From Bog-113 sp965226755 (lineage in GTDB: Bacteria > Acidobacteriota > Terriglobia > Bryobacterales > Bryobacteraceae): a stretch of 64,000 nucleotides of DNA. A program made the translations under genes and the position numbers. Under the pieces are notes generated by a model that did not search any database, had not been told where the DNA came from, and saw nothing but the letters and a program-made list of their open reading frames with translations. Positions 17,984 through 26,516 of this stretch are shown piece by piece. How positions within the stretch are numbered: position 1 is the stretch's first letter; every line of letters starts with the position of its first letter. The DNA lies in NCBI GenBank assembly GCA_965226755.1, contig CBDDDT010000003.1:1116001-1180000 (forward strand), in the 5' to 3' direction.

Positions 17984-19188
17984 ACCCAGTGGCATCCCTC
18001 GACGAGCAAATCGTTTATCTGAAGAAAGGGCTGGCGGAACTGATCCGTGAAGAGGATTTACGCGAGCGGATCGCCAAAAAAGGCAAGCCGCTGCGGGTGA
18101 AGGCCGGCTTCGACCCGACCGCGCCGGATCTGCATCTGGGCCATACCGTGCTTCTTCGCAAGATGAAGCACTTTCAGGACATGGGCCACACGGTGATTTT
18201 CCTGATCGGCGACGCCACGGCGATGATCGGCGACCCGTCCGGCCGAAACGTCACGCGTCCGCCGATCACCCGCGAGCAGATCACGTCCAATACGGAAACA
18301 TATAAGGCGCAGGTTTTCAAGATCCTCGATCCCGAAAAGACTGAACTGCGATTCAATAGCGAGTGGCTGGGAAAGTTCGGCTTCGAGGACTTCCTGAAGC
18401 TTTGTTCCCGGTACACGCTCGCCCGCATCCTGGAGCGGGACGACTTTTCAAAGCGCTACGGCGACAACGTGCCGATCTCGATGCATGAGCTGCTCTATCC
18501 TCTTGTCCAGGGATATGACTCGGTGGCGCTGGAATGCGATGTGGAACTCGGCGGCACGGACCAGAAGGTCAATTTGCTGGTGGGGCGGGAATTACAGAAG
18601 GACTACAACCAGCCCGGGCAAATCATAGGAACGGTGCAGATACTGGAAGGGCTCGACGGCGGCAAGAAGATGTCGAAGTCGCTGGGGAACTACATCGGCA
18701 TCAACGAATCACCCGAGGTGATGTTTCGCAAAATCATGCAGATCAGCGATGAGCTGATGTTTCGCTATTACGAGCTGCTGACCGATGTCAGTGTCGCGGA
18801 GATCGCGGCGCTTCGCATGGACCCTCATCCGATGGATGTGAAGATGCGGCTGGGCCGCCTGATCGTCAGCGATTTCCATTCCGCCGCGGACGCGCAACGG
18901 GCGCAGAGCGAGTTCACGCGCGTCGTGCGGAACCGGGAAACTCCTTCCGACATACCATCGGTGCCGCTTCCAGATGGAGTGCGCGTGCCGGACGGCATCA
19001 AGATGGACAAGCTGATCGCGAAAATCGGGCTGGCTGAGTCCGTCACGGACGCCACGCGAAAGCTGAAGGCCGGCGCGGTCCGGGTGAACGAAGAGACGGT
19101 GAGCGGCCTGGTGCTGAAGCAGGGAACTCCCGAACTGCTCATTCAGGTGGGCAAGCAGTGGCGTCGCGTCACCGGCACTGGCTGGTAG
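17980..19188 (+). CDS. tyrS: Tyrosine--tRNA ligase
   Basis: A 402-residue class I aminoacyl-tRNA synthetase that charges tRNA-Tyr. It has the HLGH signature (DLHLGHTVLLRKM), a Rossmann core with GDATAMIGDPSGR, and KMSKS in GGKKMSKSLGNY. A C-terminal S4 RNA-binding domain spans about 340-402 (TRKLKAGAVRVNEE). The sequence resembles the TyrZ/TyrS2 subtype found in many non-enterobacteria. The ATG overlaps the stop of the S9 peptidase gene by 4 bases. Confidence 0.96.
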   Translation: MNPVASLDEQIVYLKKGLAELIREEDLRERIAKKGKPLRVKAGFDPTAPDLHLGHTVLLRKMKHFQDMGHTVIFLIGDATAMIGDPSGRNVTRPPITREQITSNTETYKAQVFKILDPEKTELRFNSEWLGKFGFEDFLKLCSRYTLARILERDDFSKRYGDNVPISMHELLYPLVQGYDSVALECDVELGGTDQKVNLLVGRELQKDYNQPGQIIGTVQILEGLDGGKKMSKSLGNYIGINESPEVMFRKIMQISDELMFRYYELLTDVSVAEIAALRMDPHPMDVKMRLGRLIVSDFHSAADAQRAQSEFTRVVRNRETPSDIPSVPLPDGVRVPDGIKMDKLIAKIGLAESVTDATRKLKAGAVRVNEETVSGLVLKQGTPELLIQVGKQWRRVTGTGW

Positions 19189-19236
19189 CAGAAGAAAATA
19201 GCTGATTTTTCTGGATTTGTAGCCACTGCCCTCTTA

Positions 19237-20316
19237 GTGGGCGCCAGGCAGGGCTATATTCCGACGCTGGATGGATGGCGTGCCGTCGCGATCTGCGGCG
19301 TCATTCTCTCGCACTCTTTCGCCTCTACGTGCTGGACTCGCCACGGCGCGCTGGGCGTAAACCTGTTCTTCGCGATCAGCGGATTCCTAATCACGCTTCG
19401 GCTGCTCGAGGAGCAAGCGCGGAACGGGGGCATCTCGCTCAAGATGTTCTATATGCGCCGGGCGTTCCGCATCCTGCCCGCAGCCTTGTTTTATCTCGCG
19501 GTGATAGCCGTTCTTTCGGCAGCCGGCGCGATTTACTCGTCGCCGCGCGACTTTCTGAGTTGCCTGCTATTCATGCGCAACTATTGGGGCGGGGACGCTC
19601 AGCATGGCTGGTACACCGGTCACTTCTGGTCGCTTTCCGTGGAGGAGCAGTTCTATCTTTTCTGGCCCGCGCTGCTGGTGGTCGCGGGCGTGGCGAGAGC
19701 ACGCTGGATTGCGCCGGCTCTCGCGCTCGGCTTCGCGGTATGGCGCAGCCTGGACATGCGGCACGGGTGGGTGGTCGCCGTGACTCACAATCAAGCGCTT
19801 CAAAACCATCCGTTTCGCAGCGATTACCGGATGGATTCGCTGCTCTGGGGTTGCGCGCTCGCATTGATTCTTCCCCGCCTGCGTGGCCGCTGGACGCTCC
19901 CGCGCGGTTTCGGCGGCGTCATCGGCGTGGCCGCGCTGGCTTGCGCAATTGGATTGAACGTGATGCGGCCACAGTCGTACATGGCCGTCCAGGCCCTCTT
20001 GTTCCCTGCCGTGCTGTTTGCAACCGTAACGCAGCCCGCCGGCCGGCTGAGCCGTTTTCTGGAGTGGCCGCCTTTGCGCTGGTTAGGACGGCTGTCCTAT
20101 AGCCTTTACCTCTGGCAGCAACCGTTCGTCTCGCAGTATCATCATGGCGCGCTGCAACGATTTCCCCTGAATGTGATCTTCGCGCTCGCCTGCGCTGCTT
20201 TCAGCCACTATGTAATCGAGCGCCCTATGGTTCTGGCCGGCCGCCGTCTGACAAAGCCGCTCCCCACGTCACCGCCGCCGATGCGCGCCCTGGCCGCGGC
20301 CGGTTCGATAGGATAG
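19237..20316 (+). CDS. Acyltransferase 3 family membrane protein
   Basis: A 359-residue polytopic membrane protein of the OafA/YrhL acyltransferase-3 family, which O-acylates surface sugars. It opens with YIPTLDGWRAVAICGVILSH, containing the conserved His of helix 1, then LGVNLFFAISGFLIT and the RxxFRI-type MRRAFRILP. VEEQFYLFWPALL is also diagnostic. About ten transmembrane helices are visible. The start is GTG 19237, 48 bases after tyrS. The sugar acceptor is unknown; no polysaccharide operon surrounds it. Confidence 0.88.
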   Translation: MGARQGYIPTLDGWRAVAICGVILSHSFASTCWTRHGALGVNLFFAISGFLITLRLLEEQARNGGISLKMFYMRRAFRILPAALFYLAVIAVLSAAGAIYSSPRDFLSCLLFMRNYWGGDAQHGWYTGHFWSLSVEEQFYLFWPALLVVAGVARARWIAPALALGFAVWRSLDMRHGWVVAVTHNQALQNHPFRSDYRMDSLLWGCALALILPRLRGRWTLPRGFGGVIGVAALACAIGLNVMRPQSYMAVQALLFPAVLFATVTQPAGRLSRFLEWPPLRWLGRLSYSLYLWQQPFVSQYHHGALQRFPLNVIFALACAAFSHYVIERPMVLAGRRLTKPLPTSPPPMRALAAAGSIG

Positions 20317-20325
20317 TTTCAGACC

Positions 20326-21460
20326 ATGACTCTGGAAGAACTTGAGCGTTTGTATCTGCCCTTGCGCGAACAGGCAACTGCCGTCCGGAGTTATCTTTGA
20401 CGCTGCCGGCAAGCAACGGCAGCTCGGCGAAACCGAAAAGCTGATCGCGGAACCCGATTTCTGGAATCATCCCGAACAAAGCCAAAAGGTCATGCAGGAC
20501 CGCAAGCGTCTCGAAGAAGCTATCGAGCACGACGGGCGGATTGGAGCCCTGACTTCGGATATTGACACTCTTTTCGAACTTGGCCGCGAGGGCGAGACCG
20601 TTTCGGGCGAGATCGAACGGTCGCTGAAGACCTATTCGGAACTGCTCGAGAAGCTCGAGACCGGGATGCTGATGTCCGGCGAAAACGATGCGCGCCCAGC
20701 CATTATGACGATTCACCCGGGCGCAGGGGGAACCGAAAGCCAGGACTGGGCCGAAATGTTGATGCGCATGTATCTGCGCTGGGCCGAGCGGCAGGGCTTT
20801 GGGACGGTCATCACCGATCGGCTCGAAGGAGAAGGCGCGGGCATCAAGTCAGTCACCTTCGAAGTCAACGGGCAGAACGCCTACGGGCTGCTGCAGAGCG
20901 AGATCGGCGTACACCGGCTGGTGCGCATCTCGCCTTACGATTCCGCCGCGCGGCGCCATACCTCTTTCGCTTCGGTCTTCGTGTACCCCCAGATTGACGA
21001 AGAGATCAAGATCGACATCCGCCTGGAAGATCTGCGGATCGACACGTTCCGGGCTTCCGGAGCGGGCGGGCAGCACGTCAATATGACGGATTCGGCGGTC
21101 CGGATCACGCATATTCCGACCAACACGGTTGTGCAGTGTCAGAATGAGCGATCGCAGCACAAGAACCGCGATACGGCCATGAAGCAGCTGCGCGCGAAGC
21201 TGTATGAACGGGAACTCGAGAAGAAGCGCGAGGAAGCGCGCAAAACGGAGTCCACCAAGCTGGAGATCAACTTCGGCAGCCAGATCCGCAGCTATGTTCT
21301 CGCCCCGTACCGGATGATCAAGGATCATCGCACCAAGTTGTCTGTCGGCGACGTGGATCGCGTGCTCGCGGGAGATATGGAAGAGCTGATCCATGCATAC
21401 CTGGTTTTCCGGAAGACCGGAAAGACGGCGGGCGACGGCAAGGATGATCTCCCCGACTGA
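20326..21460 (+). CDS. prfB: Peptide chain release factor 2 with programmed +1 frameshift
   Basis: RF2 terminates translation at UGA and UAA. The zero frame starts at ATG 20326 and runs 24 codons to TAT-CTT-TGA (stop 20398-20400). A +1 shift on CTT-T continues in the GAC frame to 21460, giving 377 residues. A GGAG motif lies just before the slip site, as in the autoregulatory frameshift of other bacteria: low RF2 pauses the ribosome at UGA and favours shifting. The GGQ catalytic motif is at 247-249 (SGAGGQHVN). The codon-recognition tripeptide, normally SPF, reads SPY (202-204). The gene overlaps the following sua5 gene by 17 bases. Confidence 0.95.
20389..20401 (+). promoter_or_regulatory. 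RF2 programmed frameshift site
   Basis: AGTTAT-CTT-T-GAC contains the CTTTGA slip sequence in which the P-site tRNA-Leu moves from CUU to UUU. GGAG at 20387-20390 lies 4 bases upstream of the slip codon and could act as the stimulatory Shine-Dalgarno-like element. No alternative single frame covers both the conserved N-terminus (MTLEELERLYLPL) and the rest of RF2. Confidence 0.93.
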
Positions 21461-22376
21461 GTTGCGGGCGGCGGCCGACGCGATCCAGGCGGGCAAGCTG
21501 GTGGCTTTTCCGACGGAAACCGTCTATGGACTGGGCGCGAACGCTCTTGATCCGGCGGCGGTGATGCGGATTTTCGAGGCGAAAGGGCGGCCTTCGACGA
21601 GCCCGCTGATTGTGCATGTCGCATCCATCGAACAAGCGCGCGAACTCGCCGCGGAGTGGCCGCCGGAGGCGCAGGCGCTGGCGGCCCGATTCTGGCCAGG
21701 ACCGCTCACGCTGGTTCTCAGAAAGAATCCGATCATCCCGGACATCGTGACCGCGGGCCTCGATAGCGTGGGGCTTCGGATGCCCGCGAACGAGGTGGCG
21801 TTGGCGCTCTTGCGCGAGGCGGGCGTGCCGATCGCCGCCCCCAGCGCAAATCGATTCACCGAGCTTTCACCCACGCTCGCCATGCACGTGGCGCGCTCGC
21901 TGGGAGATCGCATTGAAGTATTGCTGGATGGCGGCCCGACCGGCGTCGGAATCGAATCGGCGGTTGTCGCGCTTACCGCGCGCGGGGCGGAACTGCTTCG
22001 CCCGGGCGTAATCACGCGGGAGGAAATCGAAGCGGTGGTTGGACTTCTCCGAGACGCCGGCGACAGTCCGGAAGCGGCGCACCGGTCACCTGGCCAGCAC
22101 GCACGGCACTACCGGCCGCGCACGCGCCTGGTCCTCTCGGATGCGGCGAACCTTCCGCGCGACGGCAAGGGAGTGCTCCTCGCTATTTCCCCGGCAGCTG
22201 TCACTCAGACGATCGTGGCGATGCCCGGCGATCCCCGCGCCTATGCGGGGTGCCTCTATGCTGTGCTGCACGATCTGGACTCCCGCGGGCTGGATTGGAT
22301 CGCGGTCGCGCCAGTGCCGAAGCATTCCGATTGGGACGGCGTTCGCGACCGGCTCGAACGCGCCAGCAGCGAGTAA
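21444..22376 (+). CDS. L-threonylcarbamoyladenylate synthase (Sua5/YwlC/YrdC type)
   Basis: A 310-residue enzyme that makes threonylcarbamoyl-AMP from Thr, bicarbonate and ATP, the first step of t6A37 formation in tRNA. The YrdC domain has FPTETVYGLGANA, KGRPSTSPLIVHV, GPLTLVLRK and APSANRF. It is followed by a linker containing SPGQHARHYRP and a C-terminal Sua5 domain (about 225-310), so it is the long Sua5 form rather than the short TsaC. ATG 21444 lies inside the end of prfB, and a longer in-frame start at 21393 is unlikely. Confidence 0.92.
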   Translation: MISPTELRAAADAIQAGKLVAFPTETVYGLGANALDPAAVMRIFEAKGRPSTSPLIVHVASIEQARELAAEWPPEAQALAARFWPGPLTLVLRKNPIIPDIVTAGLDSVGLRMPANEVALALLREAGVPIAAPSANRFTELSPTLAMHVARSLGDRIEVLLDGGPTGVGIESAVVALTARGAELLRPGVITREEIEAVVGLLRDAGDSPEAAHRSPGQHARHYRPRTRLVLSDAANLPRDGKGVLLAISPAAVTQTIVAMPGDPRAYAGCLYAVLHDLDSRGLDWIAVAPVPKHSDWDGVRDRLERASSE

Positions 22377-22400
22377 ACGGCGCCCGCGGCAAGTAAAATA

Positions 22401-22451
22401 ATGACCATGAGAAATTCTGGCGGGTCTTGTTCGCGACCGGGCTGCGAGTAG
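22401..22451 (+). other. Short leader ORF before the ArsA-like gene
   Basis: A 16-codon ORF, MTMRNSGGSCSRPGCE, ends with TAG at 22449-22451, one base before the TTG start of the ArsA-like gene. TAAAAT (22394-22399) stands directly upstream of its ATG. The ArsA start has no good ribosome-binding site, so translation could be coupled to this ORF. Two cysteines are present. It could be chance, as the ORF is very short. Confidence 0.3.
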
Positions 22452-22452
22452 C

Positions 22453-23637
22453 TTGCGAATTCTTCTCTTCAGCGGCAAGGGCGGAGTCGGAAAAACCAGC
22501 ATAGCGGCGGCTACCGGCCTGGAACTGGCTCGCCGCGGTCATCGCACATTGGTGATGAGCGTGGATCCCGCCCACAGTCTGGCTGACGCGTTCGATCTGG
22601 AAACCTCGCTGTTCCATCGCGGCACGGGCGACCCGCTGGAGATCACCGCATCGCTGTCGATCCAGGAAGTCAACATCCAGCAGGAGATCCGGCGGCATTG
22701 GAAAGAGATTTCGGCCTACACGGTTTCTGTTCTGCGGACTACCGGCGTCAAGGACGTCGAGGCCGAAGAGCTTGCGATTCTTCCCGGCATGGAAGAGCTC
22801 AGCGCGATGATGTACGTGAACGAATACCGGCGAGAGAACGCCTATGACGTCATCGTGCTGGATTGCGCTCCGACGGCCGAATCCATGCGCTTCGTCAGCA
22901 TGCCCGCAACGCTCGAGTGGTACATGAAACATATGTTCCCGATGCAGCGCGGCCTGCTCAAGGCTGTGCGTCCGATCGCTAATCGGGTGTCGCCGGTGGC
23001 GCTTCCGAAAGATAGCTATTTCGCCAATGTGAAGAGTCTTTTCGACAAGCTCGACGGCATCGGTGACGTGCTCGAGGACCCGTTAGTGACCAGCGTCCGC
23101 TTAGTGACCAACGCTGAAAAAATGGTGCTGCGGGAGACGCAGCGGGCTTATGTTTACTTCTCGCTGCACGGGTTGACGGTCGATCAAGTCATTGCGAACC
23201 GGGTGATTCCGGCCGCGGTGACCGACCCCTTCTTCACGGGCTGGCGCGCTTCGCAGCAGAGAATTTTGCGGGAGATGAACGCTTACTTCGCGCCCGTTCC
23301 CGTGCATCAGGCGCCGCTATTTACCGAAGAGGTTCTGGGGAAGGACCGGCTGTCCAGGCTGGCCCAGGAGCTCTACGGGTCATCGCCGGATCCCGTGCTG
23401 GTCACCCGCATCACCGCGCCGTTTGAGTTTCGCAAGGTGGACAACCATTACGAAGTAATTCTGGATCTTCCGTTCGCAGCCAAGGGAGACGTGGGATTAT
23501 TTAAGAAGGGAGACGAGTTGGTCGTCGAAATCGGAACGCTGCGGCGCCACGTGGGCCTGCCCACGTCGATGATGCACCTGAGCCCTTCGCGCGCGCGTCT
23601 CGAGAGCGGGAAACTGATCGTTGAACTGAAGGAGTAA
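22453..23637 (+). CDS. ArsA/Get3-family ATPase with C-terminal HSP20-like domain
   Basis: A 394-residue SIMIBI-class ATPase. The P-loop is FSGKGGVGKTS (deviant Walker A) at residues 6-16. MSVDPAHSLADAFD gives the switch I-type Asp, and VIVLDCAPTAESMRF gives Walker B/switch II. A single ATPase unit is followed from about residue 318 by a small beta-sandwich with an alpha-crystallin/ArsA-HSP20 appearance (PFEFRKVDNHYEVILDLPF). The single-domain layout resembles Get3-like ATPases rather than tandem arsenite-pump ArsA, and no arsenic genes are nearby. The role is probably client or membrane-protein handling. The TTG start gives the expected N-terminus. The next gene starts 3 bases after the stop. 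Confidence 0.85.
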   Translation: MRILLFSGKGGVGKTSIAAATGLELARRGHRTLVMSVDPAHSLADAFDLETSLFHRGTGDPLEITASLSIQEVNIQQEIRRHWKEISAYTVSVLRTTGVKDVEAEELAILPGMEELSAMMYVNEYRRENAYDVIVLDCAPTAESMRFVSMPATLEWYMKHMFPMQRGLLKAVRPIANRVSPVALPKDSYFANVKSLFDKLDGIGDVLEDPLVTSVRLVTNAEKMVLRETQRAYVYFSLHGLTVDQVIANRVIPAAVTDPFFTGWRASQQRILREMNAYFAPVPVHQAPLFTEEVLGKDRLSRLAQELYGSSPDPVLVTRITAPFEFRKVDNHYEVILDLPFAAKGDVGLFKKGDELVVEIGTLRRHVGLPTSMMHLSPSRARLESGKLIVELKE

Positions 23638-23640
23638 ACG

Positions 23641-23865
23641 ATGAACGAACAATCTAAATCGGGAACGCGGGGCGATTGCTTCTGCGGCGGCGCGGGACCA
23701 CGCTACACGCAGAAGGTCCGCGACATCCAATCCAACGTAACCGCGGAACATTTCCGAAACGCCGGCGCCGAGTTCCTCAAAGGAATCCGGACGATTCTGG
23801 ATCTGGGCATCGATCGCCTCACGCGCGACCCGAACGTCCGCGGCGCCTCCGTGAACGTCGATTAG
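23641..23865 (+). CDS. Small cysteine-containing protein paired with the ArsA-like ATPase
   Basis: A 74-residue protein of unknown function. AAGGAG (23629-23634) overlaps the upstream stop and is ideally spaced from ATG 23641, so it is very likely translated with the ATPase. The N-terminal part has a CFCGGAGP motif (Cys13, Cys15). The rest is a predicted amphipathic helix (EHFRNAGAEFLKGIRTILDLGIDRL). There is no signal peptide or membrane span. The tight coupling suggests a partner or client of the ATPase; this is inference only. Confidence 0.75.
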   Translation: MNEQSKSGTRGDCFCGGAGPRYTQKVRDIQSNVTAEHFRNAGAEFLKGIRTILDLGIDRLTRDPNVRGASVNVD

Positions 23866-23888
23866 CCGGGTTTTCTCTCGATTAGCCG
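23858..23888. repeat. 11-bp direct repeat, 20-bp period
   Basis: TCGATTAGCCG occurs at 23858-23868 and again at 23878-23888. The first copy contains the stop codon of the small ArsA-linked gene; the second lies in the region upstream of glgP. The spacing is close to two DNA turns. Confidence 0.6.
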
Positions 23889-23933
23889 CTCGCGCACCCC
23901 TCCGGGTAAGCCGGCACACGGGCACGTCCCAGA

Positions 23934-23955
23934 GCCCTTTATAATAAAAGGCTTA
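23934..23955 (+). promoter_or_regulatory. Probable -10 box of glgP inside an inverted repeat
   Basis: TATAAT at 23940-23945 is a perfect -10 hexamer, 14 bases before ATG 23960. It lies within AGCCCTTTAT-A-ATAAAAGGCT, an inverted repeat with one mismatched pair. There is no good -35 hexamer at 16-18 bp, which fits activator control or a repressor-type operator over the -10 region. Confidence 0.5.
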
Positions 23956-23959
23956 CCTA

Positions 23960-26503
23960 ATGGCTTTCGAAATACAGCCGCTTCGCGAATTCCTCGTCCG
24001 CCCCGCCGTACCGCGCTCCCTTTCCAGGATGCCGGAGATGGCCTACAACATCATTTGGAGTTGGGAACCCTCCATTCGCGCCCTGTTCCGCCGGATGGAT
24101 CCGAATGTCTGGAAGGATTCGGGCTATAACCCGGTGATCATGCTGGGCCGCGTATCGCAGGCCACTCTGGAGCGAGCCGCCGCCGACCCGCGCTACGTCA
24201 ATCAGTACCAGATCGCGTGCCAGCGCTACGACGCGCAGATGAAGCCTCCCCCGGAGACAATAGACGGCAAGCTGGTCGCGTATTTTTCCGCGGAGTACGG
24301 TCTCACCGAGTGCGTTCCCATTTACTCCGGCGGACTCGGCGTGCTCTCGGGCGATCATCTCAAGTCGTCCAGTGATCTGGGCATCCCGCTTGTCGGCGTC
24401 GCGCTTCTTTATCAACACGGCTACTTCCGCCAATTCCTGAATGCCGATGGATGGCAGCAGGAGCGCAATCCCGCCAGCGACTTCTACACTCTTCCTATCC
24501 GGCCGGCGCTGGACGGGAATCAGCGAGAGGTGCGGGTTAGCGTGGAACTTCCCCACGGTCCGGTCCAAATCAAGATCTGGCTGCTGGAAGTGGGCCGCGT
24601 GCGCCTCGTTCTGCTCGATACAAACGTCCCGGAGAATGCGCGGCCGGAAGATCGCGGGATCACCGATCTGCTTTACGGCGGCGACAATGACACGCGCATC
24701 CGGCAGGAGATCGTGCTCGGCATCGGCGGAATGCGCGCGCTGGAAGCCTTGAAACTGGAGCCCAGTGTTTATCACATGAATGAGGGGCACTCGGCGTTTC
24801 TCGCGCTCGAGCGCATCCGCGTCATGATCAAGCAGCACGGCCTCTCGTTCCAGGAAGCGCTGGAGGCGGCCCGTTCCAACAACGTGTTCACCACGCACAC
24901 GCCGGTGCCGGCGGGAATCGACCTGTTTGATCCGGGGTTGGTCTATCACTATTTTGAGCGCTACTGCTCGGACTCAGGGATCAGTTTCGATCAGCTCATG
25001 GCATTGGGCCGTAAGAATCCGGACGATCGCTCGGAACGCCTCTCCATGGCGATTCTGGCTCTGAACTGTTCCTCTTACCGGAACGCGGTGAGCCGCCTGC
25101 ATCGCGAGGTGTCGCAAAGCATGTGGTCCGGATTATGGCCGGAACTTCCCACGTGGGAAACCCCGATCACCTCGGTCACCAATGGCGTACACCTGCCGAG
25201 CTGGCTGAACGGGAGCCTGTCCGACCTGCTGGATCAGTATCTTCCGCCCGGATGGCGCGATTGGAACGAGGATCAGTCCTTCTGGGAACAGATCAACGAC
25301 ATTCCGGACGAAGAGCTGGCGGAGGCGCACCGGCGCAGGAAACGCCGGCTGATCACTTTCATCCGTGAGCGTCAGGTCGAGTCGGCCGCGCGCCGCAAAG
25401 CAGCGGCCGTGGAGATCCGCTACGCGTCGGAAGTGCTGGATCCGAACGCTTTGACGATCGGTTTCGCCCGCCGGTTCGCGACTTATAAGCGCGCTACTCT
25501 TCTGTTCCGCGACATCGCCCGATTGAAGAAGATCCTGCTGGACAAAGACCGGCCCGTACAGATTGTGATTGCCGGGAAAGCGCACCCCAAAGACGTGCCG
25601 GGCAAGGCGTTCATTCGGGAAATCGCCCAGTATTCGCGCGATCCCGAACTGTGGAAACACGTGGTCTTTCTGGAAGACTACGACATGAAGGTAGCCCGGG
25701 AGATGATCCAGGGCGTCGACGTCTGGTTGAATACTCCGCGCCGCGGGGAAGAGGCGTGCGGAACCAGCGGAATGAAAGCCGCGATGAACGGCGTGCTCAA
25801 TTTCAGCATTCTCGATGGCTGGTTCGATGAAGCGTACGAGGTCTCGGGCGGTTGGGCGATCGGTGACCGCGAACCTTACTCGGAGGACCAGGATGGGCTC
25901 CACGCCAGCATGATCTACTATCTGCTGGAAAACGAGATCGTTCCCATGTTCTACGATCGCCGGCCCGGGCCGTCGGAATGGATGCGCCGGTCCAAGCAGT
26001 CCATCCTGGCGCTTTCTCCGCTGTTCGATGCGCGACGCATGGTGAACGAGTACGATCGCCAGCTTTACACTCCCGCGCACGACGCGTACGTGGCGCTGAA
26101 AAAGGATTCCTTCCAGCAGGCTCGCAGTCGCGCGGCTTGGACGCGGGAGATCCAGCAAGCCTGGGGCAATGTTCGATTCGTGGACACCGGGGCGATCCCG
26201 TCAGAACCGCTGACCAGCGGCAAGACGCTGCCGATCTATGCGCGGGTTGATCTGGCGGGGTTGAAGCCGCACGATGTTCGCGTCGAAGTGGTGTGGGGCC
26301 AAGTCGGCATCAACGGAACTTTGGAAAACACCGAGGTGACCGTGCTCAAGCCCGGTGAACAAACCGGCACAATCACTACGTACGCCAAGGATCTCGCGCC
26401 GAGGCAGACGGGCCGTCTGGGTTACGCGCTGCGCGTGAGCCCGAACCACTTTGACGACCCGCTCACCCGGCCGGCGCCCGGCTTAATCAAGTGGGGCGCG
26501 TAG
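23960..26503 (+). CDS. glgP: Alpha-glucan phosphorylase
   Basis: An 847-residue GT35 phosphorylase that releases glucose-1-phosphate from glycogen or maltodextrins. It is of the family that carries the N-terminal DUF3417 region (AYNIIWSWEPSIRALFRR, residues about 28-45). Core motifs are SAEYGLTECVPIYSGGLG, YHMNEGHSAF, FTTHTPVPAG and GFARRFATYKRA. The PLP-site region is EEACGTSGMKAAMNG, where the lysine forms the Schiff base. A C-terminal immunoglobulin-like tail is visible after about 740. It starts at ATG 23960 under a TATAAT box. Confidence 0.93.
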   Translation: MAFEIQPLREFLVRPAVPRSLSRMPEMAYNIIWSWEPSIRALFRRMDPNVWKDSGYNPVIMLGRVSQATLERAAADPRYVNQYQIACQRYDAQMKPPPETIDGKLVAYFSAEYGLTECVPIYSGGLGVLSGDHLKSSSDLGIPLVGVALLYQHGYFRQFLNADGWQQERNPASDFYTLPIRPALDGNQREVRVSVELPHGPVQIKIWLLEVGRVRLVLLDTNVPENARPEDRGITDLLYGGDNDTRIRQEIVLGIGGMRALEALKLEPSVYHMNEGHSAFLALERIRVMIKQHGLSFQEALEAARSNNVFTTHTPVPAGIDLFDPGLVYHYFERYCSDSGISFDQLMALGRKNPDDRSERLSMAILALNCSSYRNAVSRLHREVSQSMWSGLWPELPTWETPITSVTNGVHLPSWLNGSLSDLLDQYLPPGWRDWNEDQSFWEQINDIPDEELAEAHRRRKRRLITFIRERQVESAARRKAAAVEIRYASEVLDPNALTIGFARRFATYKRATLLFRDIARLKKILLDKDRPVQIVIAGKAHPKDVPGKAFIREIAQYSRDPELWKHVVFLEDYDMKVAREMIQGVDVWLNTPRRGEEACGTSGMKAAMNGVLNFSILDGWFDEAYEVSGGWAIGDREPYSEDQDGLHASMIYYLLENEIVPMFYDRRPGPSEWMRRSKQSILALSPLFDARRMVNEYDRQLYTPAHDAYVALKKDSFQQARSRAAWTREIQQAWGNVRFVDTGAIPSEPLTSGKTLPIYARVDLAGLKPHDVRVEVVWGQVGINGTLENTEVTVLKPGEQTGTITTYAKDLAPRQTGRLGYALRVSPNHFDDPLTRPAPGLIKWGA

Positions 26504-26516
26504 TCACTGCACCAGA

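Noticed and set aside
22453..23637. Arsenite-resistance role for the ArsA-like ATPase
   Set aside because: It has a single ATPase unit, and no arsB, arsC, arsD or arsR gene is in the neighbourhood.
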